From NCBI GenBank assembly GCA_948567375.1, contig OX419761.1, forward strand, positions 30,940,501 through 31,004,500: DNA of 64,000 nucleotides. The letters are read 5' to 3'. This document shows positions 34,189 through 45,675 of the stretch, piece after piece (positions within the stretch are counted from its first letter, which is position 1; each line of letters begins with the position of its first letter). Both the position numbers and the translations under genes were made by a program. The notes under the pieces are model-generated. The model made no database searches, was not told where the DNA came from, and saw only the letters and a program-made list of their open reading frames with translations. The stretch comes from Lunularia cruciata. Its lineage: Eukaryota; Streptophyta; Marchantiopsida; Lunulariales; Lunulariaceae.

Positions 34189-37100
34189 AATGTTGTGACA
34201 ATTGTCATGTGTATATGCATTGTTACATAACATAAATCATTGTCAACATCATACACTATAGAAGCACAACTCACACATAAGTTATACATGATTTCTAAAG
34301 TGCCAAAATCTCCTCTCTAGTTGACAATTAGGTCCGTCTAACTCCAAATAGCCATCTATTCCAAGTTTGTGAAATGCCATATAATGGGCAAAGATTAGGA
34401 GACCAAGCGCTATCAAGCCCTATTGTTAGTTGCCTATTTGCAATCTATATCACATAAAGAGTGAGCTAGCTATACATCAAGTACGCTTGGGATATAACCA
34501 TTGTCCTTGAAGAACCACAAGAAGAGGAAGAGTCAAACATACCCTATGTTATCTCTCAAACAACTATCATACACCAACATAGTAGTAACTCTACCAAAAG
34601 AGCCACATAGCATACACCGCAAGCATGCACATACAAGTGGCAAGCTTGGGTTTATAGTGCCATCAATGTTTGGGAAATGACATGGTGCAACAATTATGCA
34701 CATGATCTTTCCAAACAACACCATCATGTCCTTCCAACACGGGGACTCTAAAAAGAAAAACCTAGTGCACTCTCAAGATAGTGTGGCCTATAGTAACATC
34801 AAGTGTCATTTGTGCAATTTATTATAGATTAATATATAGTCACTTGGATGAAATTAACAGATCAAGGGACTATAATCTCCTCCTCAAATAGTAATATAAC
34901 TTAAGATACCCCTATGTTGAGCAATTGCTAAGTTCTCAAATGCCATCAGCATCACTCCTTAAAAGATCTTTGCCTGTTGAGACCATCCACTCACCCATAT
35001 GTTTGGATCATCCAAATCCAAAAGTATAGTAGCATCAAGATGAAAAGCTATGAGGAAATTTGGATCTTATCAATAGAATAGAAAGTAAAGAGAGAAGGAT
35101 GCTAAGGAGGTTTATTGGTTGAATTGATAATCCATGGCCAACAATGGTAACTAGAGATCCCAATCTCCCAAGTGGCCTCTATAAACCATAATTAGACAAT
35201 TCTTGCTTCACCATCTAAACCACTCTTTGCTAAGCCATCTATCTCAAAGTGATCTTGGGAGGTAGTACAATGATCAATCAAGGCCTTGTCACACAAGACC
35301 TAAAACTCCCTCAAGAACTCTATACCTTGATCAATCAAAACCTCAATTGATGCACCAAAACAATTAAGAACTTGATCCAAGAATGAGTAAGTTCACTAGA
35401 CTTGTCAAGAAGTACCACCAACTCAATTGGAGAAGTGCTCCACCATAACCAAAACATACAAATGATGTCTCACAATCAATGGTAAAGGTCAAAAAAAGTC
35501 CAAACTGAAATGATAGCCCAATCCCATGATAGGTAATGGTCTAATTGTAGCATAAGAGCATTAAATGATGTTCTAAATTGGTCACAAACCATACATCTAG
35601 CAACAAACTATTGTACATTGGTCTGCATACCATACCATCAATAATGACTTTGGAGTAAGCTATATGTGTGCTTTACTGCAAAATGTCCTAGCTCCTCATG
35701 AGCATGTCGTACCAATTGTGGTCTTTGAGATGGAAGTGGTACTACTCACATTTTACCATCCTCCCATACATGAAAAAGGTGTTTGCCCTCCAATCTAAAC
35801 TGCCCAACTTGTTGAAGAACATGGTGTCTCTCCTTGGCATCAACTATGCCACCCATAACACCAATGCAAAGATAATCCATCACTTATCATGAATATCTCA
35901 TTGACTTGTACTAATATCACCATCCTTGGATTTGTGACCTCAACAACGCCTCTTGTATGTATTGAGAGAGATATAGACAAGACCTTAGAAAATATGTGTA
36001 GATAAGTAGATGTATGCCAACCTAGCACCATCTCCTCATCTATCTCACCATGCTAACATGCTTTGGTCTAATCTTGTTGGTTGGGACATAGGTTTCTACT
36101 CAACCCATTCTACATCACAATTCACCACTCTAGGTTTATGAATAACTATAAAATCATAATTGTATAAAATCAGAGCCCATCCTGCAAACTTTGTTAAAAG
36201 CTTGTTGGACTCCATCAACCACTTCAATGATAAGAATGAAGAGGTTACCAAATAAGTAACATCAAAAATGTGTTATTGCCCATATTGTTGCCATGCACTC
36301 TCCCTCATATGAATTACACTTTGCATCCATTGAATTGTTGGAGCAACTAGCATAGACCACCACAACTCCTTCTCCTCAACATCCTATTAGGTGAACATTG
36401 CTCCAAGCTCCAAGGTACTCCAATCAATATGAACCTAGAATGGGCATCCTTTGATTGGTCTCCTAATAATAGGAGCAAATGTCAACCTCTCCTTGAGCTC
36501 CATAAAAGTTCTCTTGTGCTCATCTTCTCAACACCACTCTTGTGTAAGCTTGGTCAACTTTGTCAAAGCCTTGGCAATGGCACTAAATCCTCTAACATAT
36601 TGGCAATAGAAGTTTTATAACTAAAATAATGCTTGCACTCTACTCATTTCCATAGGCCAAGGAATGCATACAATAGCTCCCACCTTGGTCTACTAAACAC
36701 CAAGTCCTCTAGGGTTGATAGTGTGACCCAAATACTCAACTTGCTCATGGAAGAAGCTATAATTCCCTAGATGTAATTTGATTCCATGAGACCTTAACCT
36801 CTCAAACACCTCTAACATGTCTCTCATCCTCCCTCCTCTATAATATTGCTATAGACCAAAATTTCATCAATATAGCACAAAGTAAGATCCAATCCTTCTA
36901 GGATCTTGTCCATGATCCTCTAGAACTCAACAAGAGTATTCTTTAACTCTAATAATAAAAACCTCAATTAATATAATGCATCCTTACCATGAGGATCAAT
37001 AGCCCAAAATATTATCTTGGACTTGTCTTCCTCCTTGATCAACAACTAATGATATCTTGCTCAAAAATCTAAAGTACTAAAGATCTTTGCATGGCCAATC

Positions 37101-38830
37101 ATATCAAGGATCTCCTTTAGTGTAGGCATAATACACCAATTAGCCCTAGTTTATTGGTTGATAGGATGGTAATCACCACACATCTACTTATCTATGTAGT
37201 TGCCATGCATATCCTTCTTGGTTTGGCATCATTATAGTTGAAGCATATTCTCCATGTGAAATTTCCACCGAACCAACCTCAAAAAGGTCTTTACTCTGAC
37301 TTTGAATCAATGCTCTCTTTATGTCACTATATTTGTGGGGACATAAAAAAAACTAATGTTTCACTAGTAAGCTCAATCTGAATACAAGGTCTTTTTAAGA
37401 GCACCTAAATCCTTCATATTTAAGGTAAAACAACTTGTGTAGCTCCTTAAGAACATCCAAACTCTCCATCTTTCTCCTCTTGTAAGCTTGGATTCAATGT
37501 TTGGCTCCCTAGTATCCTCTATAACTGATAGAAGAGTGGAAGATGCACTAATTGGCTACTATACCAAGCTCTTGGGAGAAATAAAGTCAAGCTTCTAATC
37601 CCTAGAGTCTCCAACCTTAGTGTAGAAAACTCTTTTTGCTTTGGTTGCAAGCTCCATATGTCATCTAGATGCATCCCAAGTAGACCAAGGGTGTAATCCA
37701 AGTAGATCATGCTCACTTAGTAGACCACTCTTATTGGTGGCCATTGGTTGTGTCTTAAGAATACCTTGCCTACTTGGTCCATTGCCCCTAATATGTACTT
37801 GAATGATCTTGATGGGCACAAAACTCACAAGTGTTTGAGTGGAGATGCTATCAAGTGCATCCTATGTTGCTTTGCCAAGCCAAAGCTCACAAGCCAAGGT
37901 TAAAAAATTCAGGTCCATAGCCTAACCTAACACCTAATGCTTAGATGCCTCTTACACTACTCAACAACAATAATATGTTATGAAAACCTATCACTAGCTC
38001 CCTCTCATTAGCATTGGGCTCTATCAACTATTATAATTATGAGCCCCAAACAAGTTTAAGACCTCTCCCTCAAAAATCATGGGAACTTGGAAATCTCATA
38101 AGTGTGGATAAAGTGGATGTGGGCTGTCTAAGAAGGTTCACCACTACCATCGGTGACCTATCAACTCCTACCACCATTTGAGACTAACACCTAACATCCA
38201 AAATGTCATCAACAATAAGGTGGTCTAGTCATTGAATCCTATCATAAGCACATTGTAGAACCTCTTTACATATGAATTTTGTCCACCAAAGACAAAGAAA
38301 ATTAGCCCATGATCCCACTTTGGTTGCATCTAGGAACACTACAAGTCCCATCCAAGAATGGACCTGATGTGTACTTGCCACCACCTTACAAGAATCACCT
38401 ATCAAAGGGATGTTCTCCAAAATGTAGGCTAGAGATGTCATAGTATACATAATATCTCTCAAAACACACAAGAATGGGGATCATATAGACCATAATATGG
38501 CCATCTAGACATAACTAAATGAATGGGACCATGTCTCTCCAAATCTTATGGCTCTCAACAGGGAAATATCTATTGGTAGGTTTTTCTAATAACCCCTAAC
38601 TATTATCATTGGTAATCACTTAGGATATTGATAGGCCAAATATACCACATGATGTAGAAAGACTTATCTAATAGTCTCATCTCTTTCCATATACAAGTAG
38701 ATTTGTACTCATATATCTACTTGTAGTACCATAGCTAATCTAGTGCTAATCGCACCAAAAAAATCCAATAAGCATACTCTCTTTATTAAGTACTACCAAG
38801 CAATGAGTGTAGTATCCAAAGGTGACAACG
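34189..38830 (-). pseudogene. Gypsy pol of element H: reverse transcriptase, RNase H, integrase
   Basis: Minus-strand reading, left of the hairpin. Reverse transcriptase lies near 37,250-36,840: DYHPIN, IMPTLKEILDMIGHAKIFSTLDF, DKSKIIFWAIDPHGKDALY and the catalytic block CYIDEILVYS at 36,846-36,876, where the second Asp of the usual YIDD is Glu. The RNase H region is poorly kept. The integrase zinc finger is near 35,690-35,560 (HTYSLLQSHYWWYGM...CMVCDQFRTSF), followed by an IELVVLLDKSSELTHSWIKF block near 35,420. Everything is riddled with stops. The integrase differs from those of E, F and G, so H is a separate gypsy lineage. Confidence 0.72.
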
Positions 38831-39063
38831 TAATAAACTCCAAAAGCTCATTTTCACACTAGTCTCTTGGTGGTACAAAGGCTCCTTTCCAAGCCTATTG
38901 CACCAATTGATTTGCATGTTGTTGCAATGCCTCCTCAAAACTCCACAATGAAACATCCAAGGTGGAACAATCCCACTTGTACTCCAAATCCAATTGATCT
39001 CCTCTAGTATTGGAGTATCTTCCACATGGACATTCTCTTCTAATAAGTCACCAGGCCAAGTAA
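38831..39063 (+). repeat. Left arm of a 233-bp inverted repeat (hairpin)
   Basis: Reverse complement of 39,098-39,330 with about three mismatches in 233 bp and a 34-bp spacer between arms. The minus strand of this arm holds a 79-codon frame (38,786-39,025) in H internal sequence, so the right arm looks like an inverted copy of H DNA. Confidence 0.93.
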
Positions 39064-39097
39064 TGGAACCATTAAAAGTTGAAATTGATACAAAATG

Positions 39098-39330
39098 TTA
39101 CTTGGCCTGGTGACTTATTAGAAGAGAATGTCCATGTGGAAGATACTCCAATACTAGAGTAGATCACTTGGATTTGGAGTACAAGTGGGATTGTTCCACC
39201 TTGGATGTTTCATTGTGGAGTTTTGAGGAGGCATTGCAACAACATGCAAATCAATTGGTGCAATAGGCTTGGAAAGGAGCCTTTGTACCACCAAGAGACT
39301 AGTGTGAAAATGAGCCTTTGGAGTTTATTA
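39098..39330 (-). repeat. Right arm of the 233-bp inverted repeat (hairpin)
   Basis: Begins TTACTTGGCCTGGTGACTTA and ends GGAGTTTATTA. Pairs with 38,831-39,063; spacer 39,064-39,097 is AT-rich. Family I copy 2 begins right after this arm. Confidence 0.93.
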
Positions 39331-39339
39331 TGAGTTACT

Positions 39340-41034
39340 CATATGGATATAAATTTTTCTTTGTGACCTAGAGTCAAGTGTTGTAGAATTCAATGGAAAG
39401 CCTATAAAGTAAACTTTCCAATGATATGAAATAAGCCACAATCTGACTACTACATCTCTCTTGCCAAGGTCTCAAACTTGGCCAGCTTTTTGTAGGTTTT
39501 CACCCTAATTTTAAAATCACTAATTGAGGATTTGCTCTTGGGACTTAACAAGTTCCACCATATTTTTAGATCAAAGATACACATAGTTCTTAAAGCTACT
39601 ATAGTAACCTAAAATCTTTAGGTATGGTCTTAGAAATCAAAGAGTTTGTAATGAGTAGTGATTGAAGGTAGAAATGCTACTCTTGAGCATTTCCTCTTGA
39701 AAATTGTATTTTCAATGGAACTATTGCATGAGTTCTCACTCTTTATGGACCTTGAGCCAACTAAATTTTCCACAATAGCTATTTGTGCTCTTGTTTAAAT
39801 TCTAAGAAGTTTGATGGCTCAATCCAATCCCAATCCCTAGATATGTATAAATTCTTGAGTTAGGTTAACTTGTAAGCTTTATAGACCCAAGTATACTTGA
39901 TCTAAGACATTGAATTCTCTATTTAAGGAATTCATATGAAATTTTCATGTGAAGGTGTAAAGTCTAACCACCAACAACACTAGAAATCTTTATAGCTTGA
40001 TTTAAACCATAGTCAAAGAAGCAACCAATACCCCAAACCTAATCACAATCTTTTCCTCAACAATTTTTTCTTCAATGCTCCAACTTCAATTGATCAGATC
40101 TAATTTGAGATTGACTCAAAAGTATGATTTATTGAACTCAATATAGTGAGCACTTTATCAAATCACTAATCCCATTGACATATCATGAAAAAATATGACA
40201 CAACTTAAAAAATTCTCTTGTTTGCTCATTTGAGTGAGAATTCAATCCCCTACTTCAATTGACCCTAATCCCCTCAAAATTTGCTCAATTCCCTTGGGTT
40301 TTGTCTCTAGATTGTAGCCTATTAGTTTTTCTCTTTAACCCTACTGTCCTCTACTCAAATGCCCTTCCTTTCACTCCCTTGATACTCAAAGAAGTCTAGG
40401 CTTCTCCTATTGGGACCCAAACTCTTGCAAATTTGTCATTTAGCCTCTTCATTTTTTGATAAATGGACCACACAACTACACCTTGAAGCTCATAAACAAA
40501 TTTAAATCTTTTTTCTCTTATAAAAGCACATAAATTTTTAAATCCCAAACTTGCTTGTAAGTAAGCATTGGAAGGATGATAGGATTTGGGTTTTCCATCA
40601 CTAACTCCATGAATGTTGCCTCAATATGTGCCACCATCCAATCTCGTAAGCTATCATGGTGTAGAATTTGAAGCTTAATGAGAAGAGGATTTGGGAGTGG
40701 TTGATTGAGAGCATGTAATATCTCCTACTCAAAAGCTTCCTCTGATGCCATGGTGTCTATGTTTTGCTAAAAGTCTCACTCTTCATGTCCTCCTCCCACT
40801 TGAGACTCCTAAAACTAAAACACTCCCTTTCTCTCAACTCTCAACTACCTATATAAATTCAAGTCCTTGAAAAGGATAGAATTGTACTCCATATTGCCAG
40901 CCATTTAAATGCACATAGATTTCTCACATGCCAATAGCTCAACCATGAGATCTATCATACAATTTATTCTATCTTTATGGAGATAATCCACATTACTTTA
41001 ATTTTTCATGGGCTAGGCAAACCATAACATGACA
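39340..41034 (-). repeat. Interspersed repeat family I, copy 2
   Basis: Counterpart of 12,650-14,115, same orientation. On the minus strand starts TGTCATGTTATGG at 41,034, has a TATA box (ATTTATATAGG) near 40,853, and a short frame starting near 40,752 (MASEEAFE...EILHALNQPLPNP). It interrupts the internal region of H. The left edge meets the hairpin. Confidence 0.62.
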
Positions 41035-42991
41035 CTGTTCCACACTTGATTGCCAACTTGTTCTATAGGAGGTTGTCTCTTCTAAATAATCACTATTAAA
41101 ACCCATGGGATATAACACTACTCCACCAACTAGCACATCATATGACTTTGCTATGGTCATAATGGCCTAAGCTCTCACCACAAAGCTATCAATCATATGA
41201 TTGGGCTGAGTTTAGAAAATGAGCTCTCCACATGTGATGCACTATGTAGAACCACCCCTTAGAGATGTTTGGATCTAAAATGGACACATCTCCAAATTGG
41301 TCTTTTGTAACTCAAGATCAATAACTACAACCTTCTACAACATAGGGAGTTATGCACTAGAGTCTAATAAGACCCTCTATGGTGTATAGACCTTCCCTAA
41401 AGGTCCCACAAAATAGAAAATCCCACTCTAGCTATCCAATAGGACAACTCCAGTAGGTGGGACTTATTATGCACTCCATTATTACCTACCACACCTACAA
41501 TAAGACATCTAAGAGCCATGGATGTCATTTGTAGTGCCTCAAAAAGTATGAAAGATTGGGAAAGTTTGACTTGTCTACCAGCATCTTCTCTTTGTGGGTC
41601 CAACTCCATTGATGCTCTTCTAGGCTCTAAAGGACATATTGCACTCCTAGTCACTATGGCAGATGCATCAACCTATGCTACTCTACACATAAAGTCTAAG
41701 ACATCTTTATCACCAACATAAGAGGTGGAAGCCTTAGCACCCAAATCTGATCTCTTGAATTATGGCCATGCTAGCTAATCTCTACTCCAATTGTTCAATC
41801 CAAGTAGCCATGGTTGTATTAGAAGCAAGGGCAAGTACTACACTCCTACAAAGTGTGCGTCCTCTACCACTACCTCTACCACCTTGTCCTCCATGACCTA
41901 GAGCTCCTCTACCACATGCCATAGTAGCCTTACCAATCCATAACTCTAAGTGAAGGTCAAAGCATTGGTCATTAATGTGACCAAATCTATGGCAATGGTT
42001 GCATTCTCTCTCTGTTGGCTATGATGCACCAAAGGTATCATATCCATTACCTTGAGTGCACTCTCTCTTGTGGTGAGATCCACCACAAGCCTAACAAGCA
42101 ACACCACCGCTCATTGGTTGTTTTTGACTTGACAATGAAGGTAATGGTCTTGCTACACTAGGCCCTCCACTCACTCCATAAGATCTAGGCTATCCATTCT
42201 GCCCTTGGAAGCCAATATGGCATGATGCACTCTATTGCACTCTAGAAGAAGCAACAATTATGGATGAGGCCTCCTTACAAAATGTGGATATCACTACTCT
42301 CTCCTCCACCATGTTGAGCTCAATGTGCTTAGTCAAACAAAAGACCATTTCCAAAGTAGGTGAAGTAGCCTATAACAATGTAACATCACATACTCTATGC
42401 TATAACTCCCTATCTAGGATCCCATACCAAAATTTGGATTACTAGGGCATTAGTAGCTCCTTGAGTGAAACTGATAAATGTCTTATGTAAATATATACAT
42501 CATGTGGCCTCTCTCCAACCTTTCATTAGAACTCCTACAAGCTCCTTAGGTTATCAATCTGCATTCCTTGGTAGTTCTACCTCAAACACTAGAAGAACTC
42601 CACCATGGGTTAAACCCCAATATCATACCATCTCTTATAGTGGTACCCCCACTTGTAGTAATCCCATCTCCAACTATTGCACCTCTTCTAGATATACCAA
42701 TGCTACTAGAGCTAAAACTCATGGGTACTAACTAACTACTCTTAGCAACCAAGCTTGAAGTGATGGAGATGTAGTTTGGACATCAATATTATCTCCATAG
42801 CTCAATCTCCTCAAAGTAAGCTCTCTTGAACTCATGATAGTCATCCATTGGTGTACCCTCTAAGTGCTAAAACATCTTCTTCCATGCTATGAAGGGTATG
42901 AACAAAGTCACATTCTGCATTTGCTGCAAATCACACCAACTATCAAACTCTTGTATGAAATCATCCAATTCAATAGTACCCACTACCAAAG
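41035..42991 (-). pseudogene. Gag of element H, degraded
   Basis: The minus strand begins right of 42,990 with GTIELDDFIQEFDSWCDLQQ, then LFIPFIAWKKMF and YHEFKRAYFEEIELWR, a typical gypsy gag block with conserved tryptophans. A zinc knuckle CNHCHRFGHINDQC at 41,962-42,003 has perfect C-x2-C-x4-H-x4-C spacing and is followed by a Gly/Arg-rich stretch (CGRGALGHGGQGGRGSGRGR). Gag packages the element RNA into particles. Frameshifts and stops throughout. Confidence 0.75.
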
Positions 42992-43733
42992 TATAATGTT
43001 CCAAGGATAGTAGAAAAACATAGAAGAGAAAACACAAGTTTCACACTCAAACTCTGATGCCCCAAAGGAGCACCTTGGCTTTATTATATAGCAAAGTAGA
43101 GACACTAAACGGAAGCATAAGCCTTAGATTAGATACATGGATTTTTGACATGTCATTGATCTCCACCCTCAAATTAGATGCATGCATGGGTGATGTGTCA
43201 GATCTGGTCCTATCTGGTTGGTCAAACAAGTGTTGACCGGAGGGAATATTTAGGGAATCTTCTTGTAGGAATCTCCAAATTGTATGTGTGAGGGTATTGT
43301 TGGAAAGCTCTTGATGAGAAAAACAAGGGGAAGGAAGGCCAACCATTCCTTCCTTTTGGAAAGAATTTGCACATTTTTGAGGCCTAATTCATCAATTTAG
43401 GTCCTTGAAATTACCTTTAAAGATTTAAGGTATATTTCAATTTTTACCCTATTTGTAGAAGTACCCTTTTGGTGATGCCTCTTTCTGATCTATTTAGTCC
43501 ATCATGTATAAAATCCTTCTAGATGTTACTAAACCAAATTGCACCTCTAGATCATCTGTCTAGATATTGGTCTTAAGGCTTTCAAGTCTATTTCAATTTC
43601 TACCCTATTAGTAAAAGTACTCTTTTGGTGATACCTCTATTTGATCTTTTTAGTCCATCATGTATAATATCCTTCTAGATGTTACCAAATGAAATTTCAC
43701 CTCTAGATCATATGTTTAGCTATTGGTATTACA
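42992..43733 (-). repeat. Solo LTR, copy C of the G-type LTR family
   Basis: Inverted relative to copies A and B. On the minus strand starts TGTAATACCAATAGC and ends ...CCTTGGAACATTATA. Flanked by CAAAG (42,987-42,991) and CAAAT (43,734-43,738), a 4-of-5 target duplication. H leader sequence lies on its right and H gag on its left, so it inserted into H and then lost its body. At 742 bp it is the longest copy; part of its left segment (about 43,500-43,733) is internally duplicated (TTTAGTCCATCATGTATAA at about 43,495 and 43,650). Confidence 0.82.
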
Positions 43734-43889
43734 CAAATTAGCACTTGGGGCCTTTGGAGGCCCAATAAATCTTGTCCATGTCTCACAACTATGGTGCAGA
43801 CATACGAAATGCATTCTCAATTGAATCAACTCCTATATCAAACTCCAAATCAAAGTCAATCTTCTACTTCATTGGTACTTGAGATACAA
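43734..43889 (-). other. 5' leader of element H
   Basis: Short stretch between solo LTR C and the H primer-binding site; no coding sequence. Confidence 0.55.
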
Positions 43890-43900
43890 GCTGATACCAA
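43890..43900 (-). promoter_or_regulatory. Primer-binding site of element H
   Basis: The minus strand reads TTGGTATCAGC, matching TGGTATCAG of the initiator Met tRNA site, directly inside the right LTR. Confidence 0.7.
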
Positions 43901-43901
43901 G

Positions 43902-45675
43902 TGTCACTCCATGTAAACCACTATGTACTACAATAATATCTCTTGTGGAATCCCTAAAGAACTCTATCATGATAATGTATTTCAAATTGCAACCGTAACC
44001 ACCATAAGTACCTCACCAAAGATCACTACTAACTAAACACCACTCACTAATGTAGCTTTAACTACGGCAACTACACTAGGAGAAGGGCGACTTGTAACCT
44101 ACCATCACAACATGTACTCTCATGGTCTACAAATCATCACTTCTTACTTTACCAAAGAGAAAGATAGGTCGTTTGACTAACCATCATTCCAACCTCACTA
44201 CCAAGCACCAAGAGCACCAATACTCTAAAGTTAGGACACTTCACATAAACATGGTGCACAAACAAGAAATAGAGAATGGAGGAGGTCCAATCACAAGAAG
44301 TCTAACAAAACCCTCCATCTCATAAATTAACACCAAACTAACTCTACCACCATTTTGCATTTGATATAATAGGAGTGTTTACCTACTCCTAGGCTACCAA
44401 GATCACCAAGGATTGGATCAAACTTCATCTCTTAGTCAAAGCTACATGTGTATAATAAGTATCAATTGATTAGTCACTAGGACAACAAATGAAGGTGGAT
44501 TAGTTGGCTAGGGTACTAGTTTAGGAACCAAAGATTTGAGGCTCAAATCCTATTGTGCACAATCTAGAAGGGTGGGTAGATTTTGCCAAATAGTGACCAA
44601 AAACTACCAAAAACTCATCTAAACTAGCTAGCCTCATGTCGGTAAGTTGGCTTGTTTGCCCTTCTAGACCTCTCTAGCCCTATGCCTCTGAATGCCCAAA
44701 TGAGGCCTTTCTTCTTGCCAATTCAAACTCTCTCTCTAAATCTGGCCAAGCTTCATCAACTCAAGCTCTAGCTAAGGTAATTTGGGTAACCTCCAACTGT
44801 AGACAACCTCGGCCAACTTGACCTCCAAATCCAAACAACCTCTGCCAATCTGCTGTACCTCCTCTATGGTTGGTTGACCACCAAATCCTTTGCTAACTAT
44901 TAGCTTGGGTTAAATTGAGAGGATGAAGATCTCCAAATCCACCTCTAATTTTTCACTTTGGGCTCAATTCATACCAAATCTATCTTGATTTCACCTCTTG
45001 TGCTCAAATCAAACACCCATTGTCTCAATTGACTCAATTCTTAGAATTTAGCTAGCTTTTGCACATTGTCTACTCCACTCCCAAATTTGCATCAAATTGC
45101 ATAAGAATTTTGGATATGATCACTCTCAAGGAAATGTAGGACCACAATCAAATGTATCAACAATCAGCAATGCTTGTAGATACCATCAACACCTTGAGTT
45201 CTTACACTCGATTTCACCCAAACTCTCACTTCTATCATATAGTTAGTTCATTCTTCCACTTGAATCACACTCAAATTAGATATGTACTTGATCTTTCGAT
45301 CAACAATCTACCAAGAATCTACACTTATTATAGTCAAACCACACCCATTCTAACTAAGAGACTCTAGGTGACACTCGTCGGCCTTTGTCCACCATAGCCA
45401 AGAATTCAAAGGCTCAACATTAAAGAAGTGAGCTCTTTGAAGCTGTACTTCATTGACATACCACTCTGCTTGACCTAGATCTCTAGCCCTAATGGTGCCG
45501 TTCATGGCACATCTGATGGTGCAAATGGTGCAAGTAAGAGTGGATCTCACTATGTGATCAATAGCCCTAACATGAAATTGGACTGCCAACATATAGTCCA
45601 TGAGTAATTACCAAAATACCTATGACTACAAACACTACCACTCCAACATCAAAGAAAACTAGCTTCGGTGCTACA
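43902..45675 (-). repeat. 5' LTR of element H (1.77 kb)
   Basis: Plus strand runs TGTCACTCCATG ... GGTGCTACA. Its right 420 bp match the left LTR remnant at 33,714-34,188. The outer part has short open frames only. Long LTRs of this size are usual in several gypsy lineages. Confidence 0.7.

Larger units (their letters stand above)
33714..45675 (-). mobile_element. Ty3/gypsy element H with long LTRs, multiply interrupted
   Basis: The right LTR (43,902-45,675) and the right end of the left LTR (33,714-34,188) share about 400 bp of direct repeat. Inside, the minus strand carries gag near the right and reverse transcriptase and integrase toward the left. A primer-binding site follows the right LTR. 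The beginning of the left LTR is absent here, because element G inserted into it; its missing part should lie further left but was not recognised. H is also broken by a hairpin duplication, a family I copy and a solo LTR, making it the oldest layer of this nest. Confidence 0.75.

Noticed and set aside
38786-39025. 79-codon minus-strand frame as a gene
   Set aside because: It lies on the hairpin arm and its internal frame is part of decayed H sequence; no independent support.
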